DNA of 51,613 bases, taken from NCBI RefSeq assembly GCF_030646925.1, contig NZ_JAUSKL010000101.1:1-51613 (forward strand). The letters run 5' to 3'. Every line of letters starts with the position of its first letter. Positions within the stretch are counted from its first letter, which is position 1. The position numbers were made by a program, and so were the translations under genes. This document shows, one piece after another, positions 40,989 through 49,336 of the stretch. Under the pieces are notes generated by a model. The model was not told the DNA's origin and made no database searches. It saw only the letters and a program-made list of their open reading frames with translations. This stretch comes from Candidatus Binatus sp. (GTDB taxonomy: Bacteria; Desulfobacterota; Binatia; Binatales; Binataceae).

Positions 40989-41117
40989 AGCGCTTGTTAG
41001 AATATCATCCGGGCCAACCTCCGGGCAAGGTGGCGGCCCTCCCGCGCCAGTCAACATTCAACAAACTCAGCCGCCAGTGCCTTCTTTGACGATATCAGCC
41101 TATATTGCTAAGTGGGC
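40965..41117 (-). promoter_or_regulatory. Candidate terminator/antiterminator leader RNA of the rimP-nusA-infB operon
   Basis: Reading the minus strand 5' to 3': segment A gcccacttagc (41117-41107); about 115 bases of spacer; segment B gctaagtgggc (40991-40981); then segment C gcccactt with a U-tract (40976-40965). A and B pair perfectly over 11 bp. B and C form the terminator. The spacer can fold further: AAUAU/AUAUU just inside the A-B stem (41106-41102 with about 41001-40997), and a GGCGGC/GCCGCC stem. This is the layout of a riboswitch-like attenuator. No match to a known aptamer or tRNA was recognised. The same DNA also holds the start of the divergent gene at 41121. Confidence 0.6.
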
Positions 41118-41120
41118 CCT

Positions 41121-42368
41121 ATGCTTGCCAGTCCTGCCGACGCACTTTACGACGAGCCGATTTCAATCCGGCTCGCAGGTCTGCCCGCCTCGACGCAGGT
41201 CGTGGTTCGAGCGGATGCGATCGACGATTTGGGCCATCGATGGGCTTCCTACGCGGAATTCGTCACCGATTCGACCGGCGCAATCGATCTCGCGCGCACC
41301 GCGCCGATCGCCGACAGCTACAGTCTCGCCGACGCCAATGGCCTTTTGTGGTCGATGACGCTCGATTCCGCAATCGTCGAGCGCACGCCGTTCGTCAAAA
41401 TCAACGCGGAGCCCGTATCGATAAAGCTCAGCGCCGCGACCGACGGGAAAATCGTCGATCAGGCCGAGCTCACCCGGCGCTTCCTCGCGCCCGGCATCGT
41501 GCAAAAGCAAGTCTCCGACGACGGCCTCGTCGCGACGATGTTTCATCACGAAGACGGCCCGCGGTCCGGCGTGATCCTGCTCGGCGGCTCCGGCGGCGGC
41601 CTGTCCGTCGAGCATCCTGCGATGCTGGCCTCGCGCGGCTTCGCCGTGATGTCGCTCGGCTACTTCGCGATGCCCGGATTGCCGCGCGACCTGATGGACA
41701 TCCCGCTCGAATATTTCGCCAAGGCGATCGCCTGGATGCGCAATCATCTGAGCGTGCGCGGCGACAAGATCGCTGCAATCGGAAGCTCGCGCGGCGGAGA
41801 ATTGGTGCTGCTCCTCGGTGCAACGTTTCCGGAAATCAAGGCGGTCGTCGCATACGTACCGAGCGGAATCGTATGGCCGGGAATCGGCGCGGCGGGCGCG
41901 CCGGTCCGGTCGGCGTGGACGTTGAAGGGTGAGCAAGTTCCCTGCATCGCGACCACCACCGACGGCCTCGAAGCGTGGCAGCAGTCGCCGGTCGCGCTCA
42001 CGCCGTGGTTCCTCGAATGCCTCAAACATCGCCAGAGCGCCGAGCGCGCCGCGATCGCCGTCGAAAAAATCAGCGGCCCGGTCCTGATGTTCTCCGGCAC
42101 CGACGACCAGATGTGGCCGTCGCTCAATCTCGCCGACATCGCAATGCAGCGCCTCAACGCGCTCAATTTCCCGCATCCGCACGAGCACGTCGCCTACGCC
42201 GGCGCCGGTCACCTGATCCGGTTTCCGTACACGCCGGTGATCACCGAAATATTTCATCCGGTGGTGAAAACCCCGATGGCGCTCGGCGGTACGCCCGCGG
42301 CCAATCACCTCGCCAACCTCGATTCGTGGCGCCGATGCCTCAGATTTCTCGCGACCCATCTCGACTAG
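41121..42368 (+). CDS. Acyl-CoA thioesterase/BAAT-family hydrolase
   Basis: The ATG at 41121 (M-L-A-S-P-A-D) gives 415 residues; a GTG three codons upstream is an alternative. The N-terminal D-E-P-I-S-I-R-L-A-G-L-P near 11-22 and D-D-L-G-H-R-W-A-S near 35-43 resemble the acyl-CoA thioester hydrolase/BAAT N-domain. The alpha/beta-hydrolase C-domain has the nucleophile elbow G-S-S-R-G-G-E near residue 219-225, S-G-T-D-D-Q-M near 333-339, and G-A-G-H near 370. Members hydrolyse acyl-CoA or transfer the acyl group to amino acids; Ser rather than Cys is present here. Divergent from the rimP leader. Confidence 0.87.
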   Translation: MLASPADALYDEPISIRLAGLPASTQVVVRADAIDDLGHRWASYAEFVTDSTGAIDLARTAPIADSYSLADANGLLWSMTLDSAIVERTPFVKINAEPVSIKLSAATDGKIVDQAELTRRFLAPGIVQKQVSDDGLVATMFHHEDGPRSGVILLGGSGGGLSVEHPAMLASRGFAVMSLGYFAMPGLPRDLMDIPLEYFAKAIAWMRNHLSVRGDKIAAIGSSRGGELVLLLGATFPEIKAVVAYVPSGIVWPGIGAAGAPVRSAWTLKGEQVPCIATTTDGLEAWQQSPVALTPWFLECLKHRQSAERAAIAVEKISGPVLMFSGTDDQMWPSLNLADIAMQRLNALNFPHPHEHVAYAGAGHLIRFPYTPVITEIFHPVVKTPMALGGTPAANHLANLDSWRRCLRFLATHLD

Positions 42369-42387
42369 CCGCGATGCGTGCCCTCTG

Positions 42388-43677
42388 ATGCCGGGTCTCG
42401 AAGGTCCCGAATCCCCCGCCATCGGGTTTCTGCTCGCGCTTGCGATCGGCTTTCTCGTCGGGCGCAGCCGCGAGCCGCTCGAAGGAGGGCCGCAGCGTCC
42501 CGGCATCCGCGATTTCCTGATCATCGCGATGCTCGGCGCGGTCGCCGGCCATCTCGGCATCGTCGCCATTTCGATCGCGCTGTTTGCGGGCATCGTTGGC
42601 GTGCTGCTCGTGATGCGAGCGCATCATCCCGAGCGCAGCGGCATCACCACCGAACTTGCCGCGCTCGCGACTTTCATCCTCGCGAGCCTCTGCCTCACGC
42701 AGGATCGCGAGTTCGGCGCAGGCCTCGGAATCGTGCTCGCGATGGTGCTGGCGCAGCGCGACCAGTTGCGCCGCTTGGTGCGCGAAGAAATTTCCGAGCA
42801 GGAATACATCGACACGCTGAGTTTCCTCGGCCTCATCTTCATCATCTATCCGCTGCTGCCGCCCGGTCAGTACGGACCGTTTGGTTTTTTCGATCCGCGC
42901 AAAATCTGGCTCTTCGTAATTCTTGTTTCGGGCGTGTCTTACGTCGGTTATTTTTTGATCAAGTTCGTCGGCGAGGAGCGTGGCGCGCTGCTGACGGCCG
43001 TGATCGGCGCGTTGGCTTCGACCACTGCTTACACCACCGGAATATCGCGCTCGGTCGCCGATTCCCCGGAAACCGCGATCGCGGCCGCCCGCAACGCCCT
43101 GATCGCAAACTCGATCCTGTTTCCGCGGATGCTGCTGGTGGTGGCGCTCGTCTCCCCGGCTCTCGCGATTGCGGGGATTCCGGCCTTCGCCGCTATGACC
43201 GCCGCCGGCTTTCTCGCCGCGTATCTGCTCGGCCGCGCCACCGATCGCCACCACGAAGAAGTCGCGGCCTCCGAATTCTCCAACCCGTTTTCGCTCTGGC
43301 CGGCGCTCAAGTTCGGCGTCGGGTTCATGACGGTGCTGTTCCTGGCGCGCGCCGCGAAATACTACCTCGGCAATAGCGGCCAGACGATCGTGTCAGCGAT
43401 CAGCGGACTGGTCGATGTGGACGCGATTTCGCTCACGCTCGCGGGCTTCGTCCAGGCCGGCAGCACCGCGGCCCGCGATGCGGTGGTCGGATTGACGCTC
43501 GCCGCCGGCGTCAATGCGATTTTCAAGTCGGCAATTGCCCAATCGAGCAATCAGCCGGCCTTCTATCTGCGGCTGATCGCGGGCTTCGTCATCATGTTCG
43601 CCGCCGGCGCCGCCGTTCTGGTGTTCCTGGATACCAGCCGCTTCGCCGAATTGCTTAGTCAGTTCAATACTAAGTGA
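42388..43677 (+). CDS. MgtC/SapB-DUF4010 family membrane protein
   Basis: A 429-residue polytopic protein with about 12 hydrophobic segments. The N-terminal half is MgtC/SapB-like: G-F-L-L-A-L-A-I-G-F-L-V-G-R-S-R-E near 13-29 and the central A-L-A-T-F-I-L-A-S. The C-terminal half is DUF4010-like with T-A-V-I-G-A-L-A-S-T-T-A-Y-T near 212-225. The function is unknown for the two-domain family; MgtC in other bacteria influences ATP synthase and Mg homeostasis. It follows the BAAT-family gene by 19 bases and probably shares its transcript. Confidence 0.86.
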   Translation: MPGLEGPESPAIGFLLALAIGFLVGRSREPLEGGPQRPGIRDFLIIAMLGAVAGHLGIVAISIALFAGIVGVLLVMRAHHPERSGITTELAALATFILASLCLTQDREFGAGLGIVLAMVLAQRDQLRRLVREEISEQEYIDTLSFLGLIFIIYPLLPPGQYGPFGFFDPRKIWLFVILVSGVSYVGYFLIKFVGEERGALLTAVIGALASTTAYTTGISRSVADSPETAIAAARNALIANSILFPRMLLVVALVSPALAIAGIPAFAAMTAAGFLAAYLLGRATDRHHEEVAASEFSNPFSLWPALKFGVGFMTVLFLARAAKYYLGNSGQTIVSAISGLVDVDAISLTLAGFVQAGSTAARDAVVGLTLAAGVNAIFKSAIAQSSNQPAFYLRLIAGFVIMFAAGAAVLVFLDTSRFAELLSQFNTK

Positions 43678-43981
43678 GTAATCGAACTATTTTAATCAAT
43701 AAGTAATAACTCAATAGTCAACGGAGACCGCCGGAGCTGAAGGATGTAGCAGCAACGACAGGCAAGAAAAGTTCCGGTCCTAACACCTCTCCCGTTACTT
43801 TACGGGAGAGGAGGCCGAGTCGCTCTCAAGCGACGAGGTAGGTGAGGGGGGGCCGGATCGCGCGCCACAGAAACGACTTGCGCTCCCCGACTCCGGCCCC
43901 CATACGGGATGACGGAGGAGAGCACCTTCGCTCTCGATGACGGGGGGCATCGGGCTTATTCTCGATCACAATCGCTCGTGA
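43678..43981. other. Intergenic region with family B hairpin
   Basis: 304 bases between the MgtC/DUF4010 gene and the receiver-like gene (convergent). No gene was found. It begins AT-rich, then holds family B copy 2 (43786-43811) and an adjacent 6-bp hairpin (gtcgct / agcgac, 43819-43834). A low-complexity G-rich stretch near 43850-43950 (gatgacgg repeated) follows. Confidence 0.55.
43786..43811. repeat. Family B hairpin repeat, copy 2
   Basis: The same 10-bp arms cctctcccgt / acgggagagg and a 6-base loop as at 34770-34795. Followed after about 7 bases by another small hairpin. Confidence 0.75.
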
Positions 43982-44335
43982 TTACGACTTCAGCAACTCG
44001 GGCAACCGGGCCGTGAACTCGCTGCGCGATAGCGTAAGTTCGAAGCCTGCCTCGCGCGCCGCCTTGAGCGGTTTCAAATCAATATGCGATGCGAAACCCA
44101 CCAGGCGTGCATTCGGCGCGACGGCGCGAATCCTCGCCACCGTCTCGAGCGCCGGAAACGCCGCATCGGACAGATCCGCGAACACAGTCTGCGGGATTTT
44201 CTCGCCGCATCGCTCGATCGCAGCGTCGAGCGACGACGCGTAGATCACGTCGGCGCCGAGCGCCGATGCCACCGCGTCGATCTTCGACCTGAAAAACAAA
44301 TCGCGCACCAATCCGAGTGCGATTCGCTCGCTCAT
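43982..44335 (-). CDS. Receiver-like (CheY-fold) protein, degenerate
   Basis: The ATG at 44335 gives 117 residues; a longer frame would overlap thiO by 41 bases. The pattern resembles a receiver fold: a strand before V-A-S-A-L-G-A-D-V-I-Y near 23-33, the T-V-F-A-D-L near 50-55 where a phosphoacceptor Asp would lie, then L-V-G-F-A-S-H near 78-84 and a final A-G-F-E-L-T-L-S-R. The acidic N-terminal pair of a receiver was not seen, so phosphorylation is doubtful. It starts 13 bases after the thiO stop on the same strand. Role unknown. Confidence 0.65.
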   Translation of the reverse strand: MSERIALGLVRDLFFRSKIDAVASALGADVIYASSLDAAIERCGEKIPQTVFADLSDAAFPALETVARIRAVAPNARLVGFASHIDLKPLKAAREAGFELTLSRSEFTARLPELLKS

Positions 44336-44348
44336 CCAAATCGCTCCG

Positions 44349-45491
44349 TCATTTCCAATCGGCAAGCTTGACCGGATGGGCGATTCCATCGCGAAATCGC
44401 GCCGGCGCGAATGGCGCCAAATCGATCGACGGCTTCCGCCCCGCCGCGAGGTCCGCGATTACTTCGCCGGTGATCGCCGAGAGCAAAATACCGCTCCTGA
44501 AATGTCCGGCCGCATAAATCACGTTGCCGACCGTCGGCGACGGCCCCAGCACCGGCAGCAGATCTTCGCTGGCCGGACGGAGCCCCGCCCACGCTTCCCG
44601 AAACGGCATCGACGCCAAATCCGGCGCCAGCGCTCGCGCCGCGCGAGAAACCCGCTCAAGCCCGTCGAGCGTCACGCTCTTGTTGAAGCCGGCCTCTTCG
44701 AACACCGAGCCCGCGAGGATACGACCGTCGCGGCGCTGCACGATGATGCCGTCGGCGGAAAACAGCGACGGCCCGACCAATCCAGGCAGCGCATCGAAGC
44801 ATAAAATCTGTCCGCGCACCGGATAAAAACGAATTCGATCTTCTTCGAGTCCGCGAATCTCGCCCGACCACGAGCCAGCCGCGTTGATCACGAGATCGCC
44901 AGTTTCGATCGAACCGTCCGTGAGTCGCACGCCCGTCGCGCGGCCGCCCGCAGTCACGATCGAATCGACGCGCGCGCCTTCGCGAAACAGAGCGCCGCGC
45001 GCGATCGCCGCATTGATGTATGCCTGCGTGAGCTTGCGATTCTCGACGCGCCAGTTAGTCGGCATGTGCAATGCGCCGAGTATTTTTGCCGACAGCATCG
45101 GCGCGAGTTTCAAGGCGTCGCGCGGCGTGAGTTCCTCGACCTCGCCGCCCGCCGCGCGCTGCCATTTCGCGCGCGATTGCAATTCCGCGCGATCTTCCTC
45201 GGTGAACGCCGCGTAGAGGACGCCTTGACGATCGTACTCAGGATCGACGCCGCTCTCGCGCGTCAGCCGCTCGACAATTTCGTCGAACGATCGTTTTCCC
45301 GCGAGCGCCAGATCGAAGAACGCGCCCGGCTCGTGAGCCTCTGCCTGCGGGCCGATAAGTCCGGCCGCCGCCCACGACGCCTCCTGGCCTAAACGCGCGC
45401 GCTCGAGGACAGTCACGGCGTTGCCATCCGCGGCTAATCGCCACGCGATCGAACTCCCGATAATGCCGCCGCCGATGATCAGCGCCTTCAC
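44349..45491 (-). CDS. thiO: Glycine oxidase ThiO-like FAD-dependent oxidoreductase
   Basis: A 380-residue FAD-dependent amine oxidase. The N-terminal A-L-I-I-G-G-G-I-I-G-S-S near 3-14 is the FAD Rossmann motif, followed by V-L-E-R-A near 29-33 and A-S-W-A-A-A-G-L-I near 38-46. The ThiO type is suggested by W-A-G-L-R-P-A-S-E-D-L-L-P-V-L-G near the C-terminus and G-H-F-R-S-G-I-L-L-S. Glycine oxidase makes iminoglycine for the thiazole of thiamin. No other thi genes lie nearby, so a general D-amino acid or sarcosine oxidase role remains possible. Confidence 0.88.
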   Translation of the reverse strand: MKALIIGGGIIGSSIAWRLAADGNAVTVLERARLGQEASWAAAGLIGPQAEAHEPGAFFDLALAGKRSFDEIVERLTRESGVDPEYDRQGVLYAAFTEEDRAELQSRAKWQRAAGGEVEELTPRDALKLAPMLSAKILGALHMPTNWRVENRKLTQAYINAAIARGALFREGARVDSIVTAGGRATGVRLTDGSIETGDLVINAAGSWSGEIRGLEEDRIRFYPVRGQILCFDALPGLVGPSLFSADGIIVQRRDGRILAGSVFEEAGFNKSVTLDGLERVSRAARALAPDLASMPFREAWAGLRPASEDLLPVLGPSPTVGNVIYAAGHFRSGILLSAITGEVIADLAAGRKPSIDLAPFAPARFRDGIAHPVKLADWK

Positions 45492-45675
45492 GCGCGAGGC
45501 CCCGGCGCTTCGACGATTCTGGTATTCATCGCGCCAAGCTTACCCGCGCCGAAGTTCGCGGGAAACCCTCAGCCGAGCCACTCCGGATGCGCCGCGCGGA
45601 TTGCGATCGATGCCCCGGCAGGTGATTCTGCCGACCACCGGTGCTAGAACCGATCATCTCATGGAGGCGTGCTAG

Positions 45676-46833
45676 ATGGCGCGGCTAATCAAAGGATTCG
45701 ACACCAAGCTGATTCACGCCGGCGAGCCCGAACCACTGATCGGCGGCGCCGTCACGATGCCGATTTTCCAGTCGTCCACCTTCGAGTACAGCGGCCAGAA
45801 GAGCTACCACGATCTGCGCTACATCCGCCTCAGCAACACGCCCAATCATACGGTGCTGCACGCGAAGCTGGCGGCGCTCGAAAACGCGGAAGCGGCGCTG
45901 GTCGCGGGCAGCGGGATGGCGGCGATTTCCGCGACGCTCTTCACCGTGCTGGCCGGCGGCGGCCATCTGCTCGCTCAGGATTGCCTCTACGGCGGCACCC
46001 ACGATCTGATGAACGTGGAATTTCCCAGCTACGGGATGTCAGTCGATTTCATCGACGGCGACGAACCCGCCACCTGGCGCGAGGCACTCCGTCCCAACAC
46101 CAAGGCCATCTACGTCGAGACGATGTCCAATCCGTTGTTGCAGGTAGGCGACCTCGAAGCGGTGGTGTCATTCGCCGCCGAGAACGGATTGCTCTCGATC
46201 ATCGACAATACGTTTGCGAGCCCGCTCAATTTTCGGCCCGCGGAAATCGGCTTCGACCTCTCGCTGCATAGCGGCACCAAGTACCTGAACGGACATACCG
46301 ACATCGTCGCGGGTGCGGTGATCGGCCGCGCGGAACTGGTGCGCAGCGTGACGCGGACGCTCAATCATCTCGGCGGCGTGCTCGATCCGCATGCCTGCTT
46401 CCTGCTGAATCGCGGCATCAAGACGCTCGGGGTGCGCGTGCGGCATCAGAATGAAAGCGCGCTCAAAATCGCGCGATGGCTCGAGCAGGATCCCGCAGTG
46501 AGCCACGTCAATTACCCGGGCCTCGAGAGCCACTCGAATCATCTGCGCGCGTGTGAATTGTTCGACGGCTTCGGCGGCGTGCTCAGTTTCGAACTCGAAG
46601 GCGGGCTCGCGGCCGCAACGCGCTTCATCGAGCGCGTGACGATTCCGATCAGCGCGCCGAGCCTCGGCGGAGTCGAGACGCTGATCACGCGGCCGGCCAC
46701 GACCTCGCATTCCGGGATGTCGCCGGAGCATCGCGCGAGCGCCGGCATCTCCGATGGCCTCATCCGGCTGTCGGTCGGGCTCGAGTCGAGCGACGATCTG
46801 CTCGAGGACTTCGAGACCGCGCTTGGCGATTGA
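45676..46833 (+). CDS. Trans-sulfuration (Cys/Met metabolism) PLP-dependent enzyme
   Basis: A 385-residue member of the Cys/Met PLP family. The PLP lysine is K202 in S-L-H-S-G-T-K-Y-L-N-G-H. Others: P-I-F-Q-S-S-T-F near 29-36, V-A-G-S-G-M-A-A near 76-83, Y-V-E-T-M-S-N-P near 146-153, D177 in I-D-N-T-F, S-A-P-S-L-G-G-V-E-T-L near the C-terminus. It could be cystathionine gamma-synthase, gamma-lyase, methionine gamma-lyase or O-acylhomoserine sulfhydrylase; sequence alone does not decide. Good GGAGG-like site before the ATG. Divergent from thiO. Confidence 0.92.
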   Translation: MARLIKGFDTKLIHAGEPEPLIGGAVTMPIFQSSTFEYSGQKSYHDLRYIRLSNTPNHTVLHAKLAALENAEAALVAGSGMAAISATLFTVLAGGGHLLAQDCLYGGTHDLMNVEFPSYGMSVDFIDGDEPATWREALRPNTKAIYVETMSNPLLQVGDLEAVVSFAAENGLLSIIDNTFASPLNFRPAEIGFDLSLHSGTKYLNGHTDIVAGAVIGRAELVRSVTRTLNHLGGVLDPHACFLLNRGIKTLGVRVRHQNESALKIARWLEQDPAVSHVNYPGLESHSNHLRACELFDGFGGVLSFELEGGLAAATRFIERVTIPISAPSLGGVETLITRPATTSHSGMSPEHRASAGISDGLIRLSVGLESSDDLLEDFETALGD

Positions 46834-47016
46834 GCTTCCTTCGCCGCCCATGTGTCATCCGATGTTCCACACTAGCGGCGAAATCTCATTTTCGTACATG
46901 CGCTGATTGAGGGCGACGCCTAAGCGCAAACCAAAGCTCGATTGGGCGATGGTCGCGCGGGCATCGCATTTGCTTTTTGAGCTCGCCAGCGGGACACCGA
47001 CCCGCCGAGGTGGAGC

Positions 47017-47331
47017 ATGTCCGAGCATATAACCATCAGTGTCGATGAAAGCCTGAGCGATCTGATTCCGGGGTTTCTCGAACGCAAGCGCGCCGACGTC
47101 CAGAGCATTCTCGACGCCTTGCCGCGCCACGATTACGAGCGCGTCCGCCGTGCGGCGCATCGCCTCAAGGGCGAAGGCGGCGCTTACGGCTTCGATGCGA
47201 TGACCGAGTTGGCGCGCGTGATCGAGCGGGCGCTGGCGGCCCACGACGACACCGCGATCAAACGGCACGCGGAGGCTTTGCTGAATTACGTCGATCGGGT
47301 CAAGGTGGTTTTCCATCCCGCCGAGGAATAG
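47017..47331 (+). CDS. Histidine phosphotransfer (HPt) domain protein
   Basis: A 104-residue single HPt domain. The phosphorylated histidine is H48 in R-R-A-A-H-R-L-K-G-E-G-G near 44-55, followed by Y-G-F near 57-59. The G-E-G-G variant replaces the usual G-S-S or G-A-S. Such proteins pass phosphate between hybrid kinases and receivers. No kinase was found nearby; a receiver-like gene lies about 2.7 kb away on the other strand. Purine-rich aggtggagc precedes the ATG. Confidence 0.88.
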   Translation: MSEHITISVDESLSDLIPGFLERKRADVQSILDALPRHDYERVRRAAHRLKGEGGAYGFDAMTELARVIERALAAHDDTAIKRHAEALLNYVDRVKVVFHPAEE

Positions 47332-47410
47332 GCCCGCGCTGGCGCCATACCGGGCAATCTAATAGATACTGCAATCTCAGTTGTCGGAAGTTCACCTCCG
47401 GTGAACGCTG

Positions 47411-48331
47411 ATGAGATCACACACGCCACTCCTGGTCGCGGTGCTGTTCGCTGCACTTTCACTGCACGATATCGGCTGGGCCGAACAGCAATGTCGGGTC
47501 GATCCAGGATCGTGGTGCGCGAATCCACCCGCTGATATGGGATATCCGAACTCACGCTGCTACGACTTAACCTTCGAGGTCAAGCACAATTTCGGCAGTT
47601 TCGAGATGTGTCAGGCCGTGATGAAACTCGCGCGCGAGGCACGCCGCAAGTGGTGTCAGTGCGCGTCGTCGTCGGAATTCACCGAGCTCAAGCCGAATTG
47701 CTTTGTCTATAATTTGGATACCGTTTTCTGCGCAGGTTTGCCGCCACGAACTTTCACTGCCGACACGAATACTACGCCACCCTGCCATGTCGATTCCGGC
47801 ACGTGGTGTTTCCATCCGCCGCCGGAGATGGGATGGCCCGATTCACTGTGCGAATCGTCCGCTCGAAATTGGGCATCGCTCATGGATCCGAAGAAACCTC
47901 AAACCAGCATTTTTACCGGCTATGGCGACATCGGTGAACCTGGGTCGATAGTCGTGCCGCCACACACGGATGCCAAGGAATGCCTGCGGGTTGCGCATAA
48001 GGCGAGGAAGATTCGCGCGGCGTGGTGCGCCTGCAAGCTTGAGGTCGATCCGGATAGCCCGCTGGGACTCGGAGCACTTTTTTACAAAGGGACCGACGGC
48101 TCTCTGCGAACCTACTCGGTCGGATTGCCGCGGCGCAATGCACTGGAGCGTAAAAAACTTGCCATCGCCAATGCGGAATCTGACGTGGATGGATGCGCTT
48201 CGTACAAACAGTCTCCACGCGATCGCAAACTGCCACAAAGGAAGCCTATCACTTACGGCCAGCTCTATGACGAATGCGTCTCCAGCACCGCCGCCGAACT
48301 CAAGAAGGCACAGAGTCTTCCAGAGCAGTAG
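47411..48331 (+). CDS. Secreted cysteine-rich protein with two internal repeats
   Basis: A 306-residue protein with an N-terminal signal peptide ending near G-W-A-E (residue 24). The mature chain has two homologous units. Repeat 1 starts C-R-V-D-P-G-S-W-C-A-N-P-P (residues about 28-40) and contains Y-P-N-S-R-C then C-Q-A-V and K-W-C-Q-C. Repeat 2 starts C-H-V-D-S-G-T-W-C-F-H-P-P near 125-137, with W-P-D-S-L-C then C-L-R-V and A-W-C-A-C. The cysteines probably form disulfides. No known family was recognised. Likely exported and periplasmic or extracellular; function unknown. Confidence 0.72.
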   Translation: MRSHTPLLVAVLFAALSLHDIGWAEQQCRVDPGSWCANPPADMGYPNSRCYDLTFEVKHNFGSFEMCQAVMKLAREARRKWCQCASSSEFTELKPNCFVYNLDTVFCAGLPPRTFTADTNTTPPCHVDSGTWCFHPPPEMGWPDSLCESSARNWASLMDPKKPQTSIFTGYGDIGEPGSIVVPPHTDAKECLRVAHKARKIRAAWCACKLEVDPDSPLGLGALFYKGTDGSLRTYSVGLPRRNALERKKLAIANAESDVDGCASYKQSPRDRKLPQRKPITYGQLYDECVSSTAAELKKAQSLPEQ

Positions 48332-48379
48332 CCTCCCGACGAGCCGTTCGGGGGACCCGCAGGCTTCGGCGAATCGCGG

Positions 48380-49159
48380 CTATTTGTGCTGCCATTTAGG
48401 CTCGCGCTTCTCGACGAAGGCCGCCGTGCCCTCGACGCGATCGGCGCTGCCGAACACCACGCCGAACGTCTGCTGCTCGAAGCGCAGCCCCGCGTCTTCT
48501 TCCATCGTGAACGCCGCGCGCAGCGCCGCTTTCGCTTGCCTGAGCGCGAACGCCGACTTGCCCGCGATTTTCTCCGCCAGCTTCCGCGCCGTATCCATCA
48601 ATTCGGCCGCCGGCACGACCTGGTTGGCAAGCCCCCACTCGAGCGCCGCCTTCGCGTCGAACATCTCGCCCGTCATGATCAGTTCGCGCGCCTTATTGTG
48701 GCCGATTCGATGCGGCAGGCGCTGCGTTCCGCCGAATCCCGGAATCAGTCCGAGATTTATTTCCGGCTGTCCGAAGCGCGCCTTGTCGCTCGCGATAATC
48801 AGGTCGCAGGCGAGCGCCAGTTCGAGGCCGCCGCCCAGCGCGAAGCCGTTTACCGCCGCGATCACCGGGATCGGCAGATCCTCGAAGGTCTCCATCACGC
48901 GATGCCCCAGCCGCGAGAAATCCAAGCCCTCAGCCGCCGACATTTTCGACATCGCGGCGATATCCGCGCCGGCGACGAACGCACGCTCGCCCGCGCCGGT
49001 CACGATCAGCACGCGGATCGACGAATCGTGGCGCACCTCGCGAATCACCCGCGCCAGTTCCTCGAGCACTTCGCGATTCAGCGCGTTCAGCGCCGTCGGG
49101 CGATTCACCGTCAACGTCGCGATCGCAGCCTTGTCGAAAATCAGATTTTTCAGTTCCAC
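48380..49159 (-). CDS. Enoyl-CoA hydratase/isomerase (crotonase) family protein
   Basis: The GTG at 49159, with aaggag 8 bases upstream, gives 259 residues, the usual length. Crotonase features: T-V-N-R-P near 17-21, the oxyanion loop A-G-A-D-I-A-A-M near 63-70, A-L-G-G-G-L-E-L-A-L-A-C-D near 104-116, and P-E-I-N-L-G-L-I-P-G-F-G-G near 128-140. The catalytic Glu pair is consistent with a hydratase. The C-terminal W-Q-H-K is ordinary. Reaction: hydration of 2-enoyl-CoA in fatty acid or aromatic acid breakdown. It is convergent with the cysteine-rich protein gene. Confidence 0.93.
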   Translation of the reverse strand: MELKNLIFDKAAIATLTVNRPTALNALNREVLEELARVIREVRHDSSIRVLIVTGAGERAFVAGADIAAMSKMSAAEGLDFSRLGHRVMETFEDLPIPVIAAVNGFALGGGLELALACDLIIASDKARFGQPEINLGLIPGFGGTQRLPHRIGHNKARELIMTGEMFDAKAALEWGLANQVVPAAELMDTARKLAEKIAGKSAFALRQAKAALRAAFTMEEDAGLRFEQQTFGVVFGSADRVEGTAAFVEKREPKWQHK

Positions 49160-49336
49160 CGAAGTGACTCCTTTTGCTGTGAATGATCGAGCATCGCGCA
49201 CGGCCACTCGTGCTGATGCACCCTAGTTCCGTCCGCCGCGCCCGCGATGTCAACCCTGCGGTAACGAACCCGACCAAGCGTAGCGGACTGATCGATCACG
49301 CTTGCGCCACTGCCAATCGCGGGAAACAATGCGCGG

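Noticed and set aside
40965-41117. tRNA or 6S/4.5S RNA gene
   Set aside because: Conserved tRNA, 6S and SRP sequence landmarks are absent; a leader attenuator fits better.
41163-42593. Long minus-strand open frame across the BAAT-family gene
   Set aside because: Arg/Gly/Glu-rich shadow of the real gene on the plus strand.
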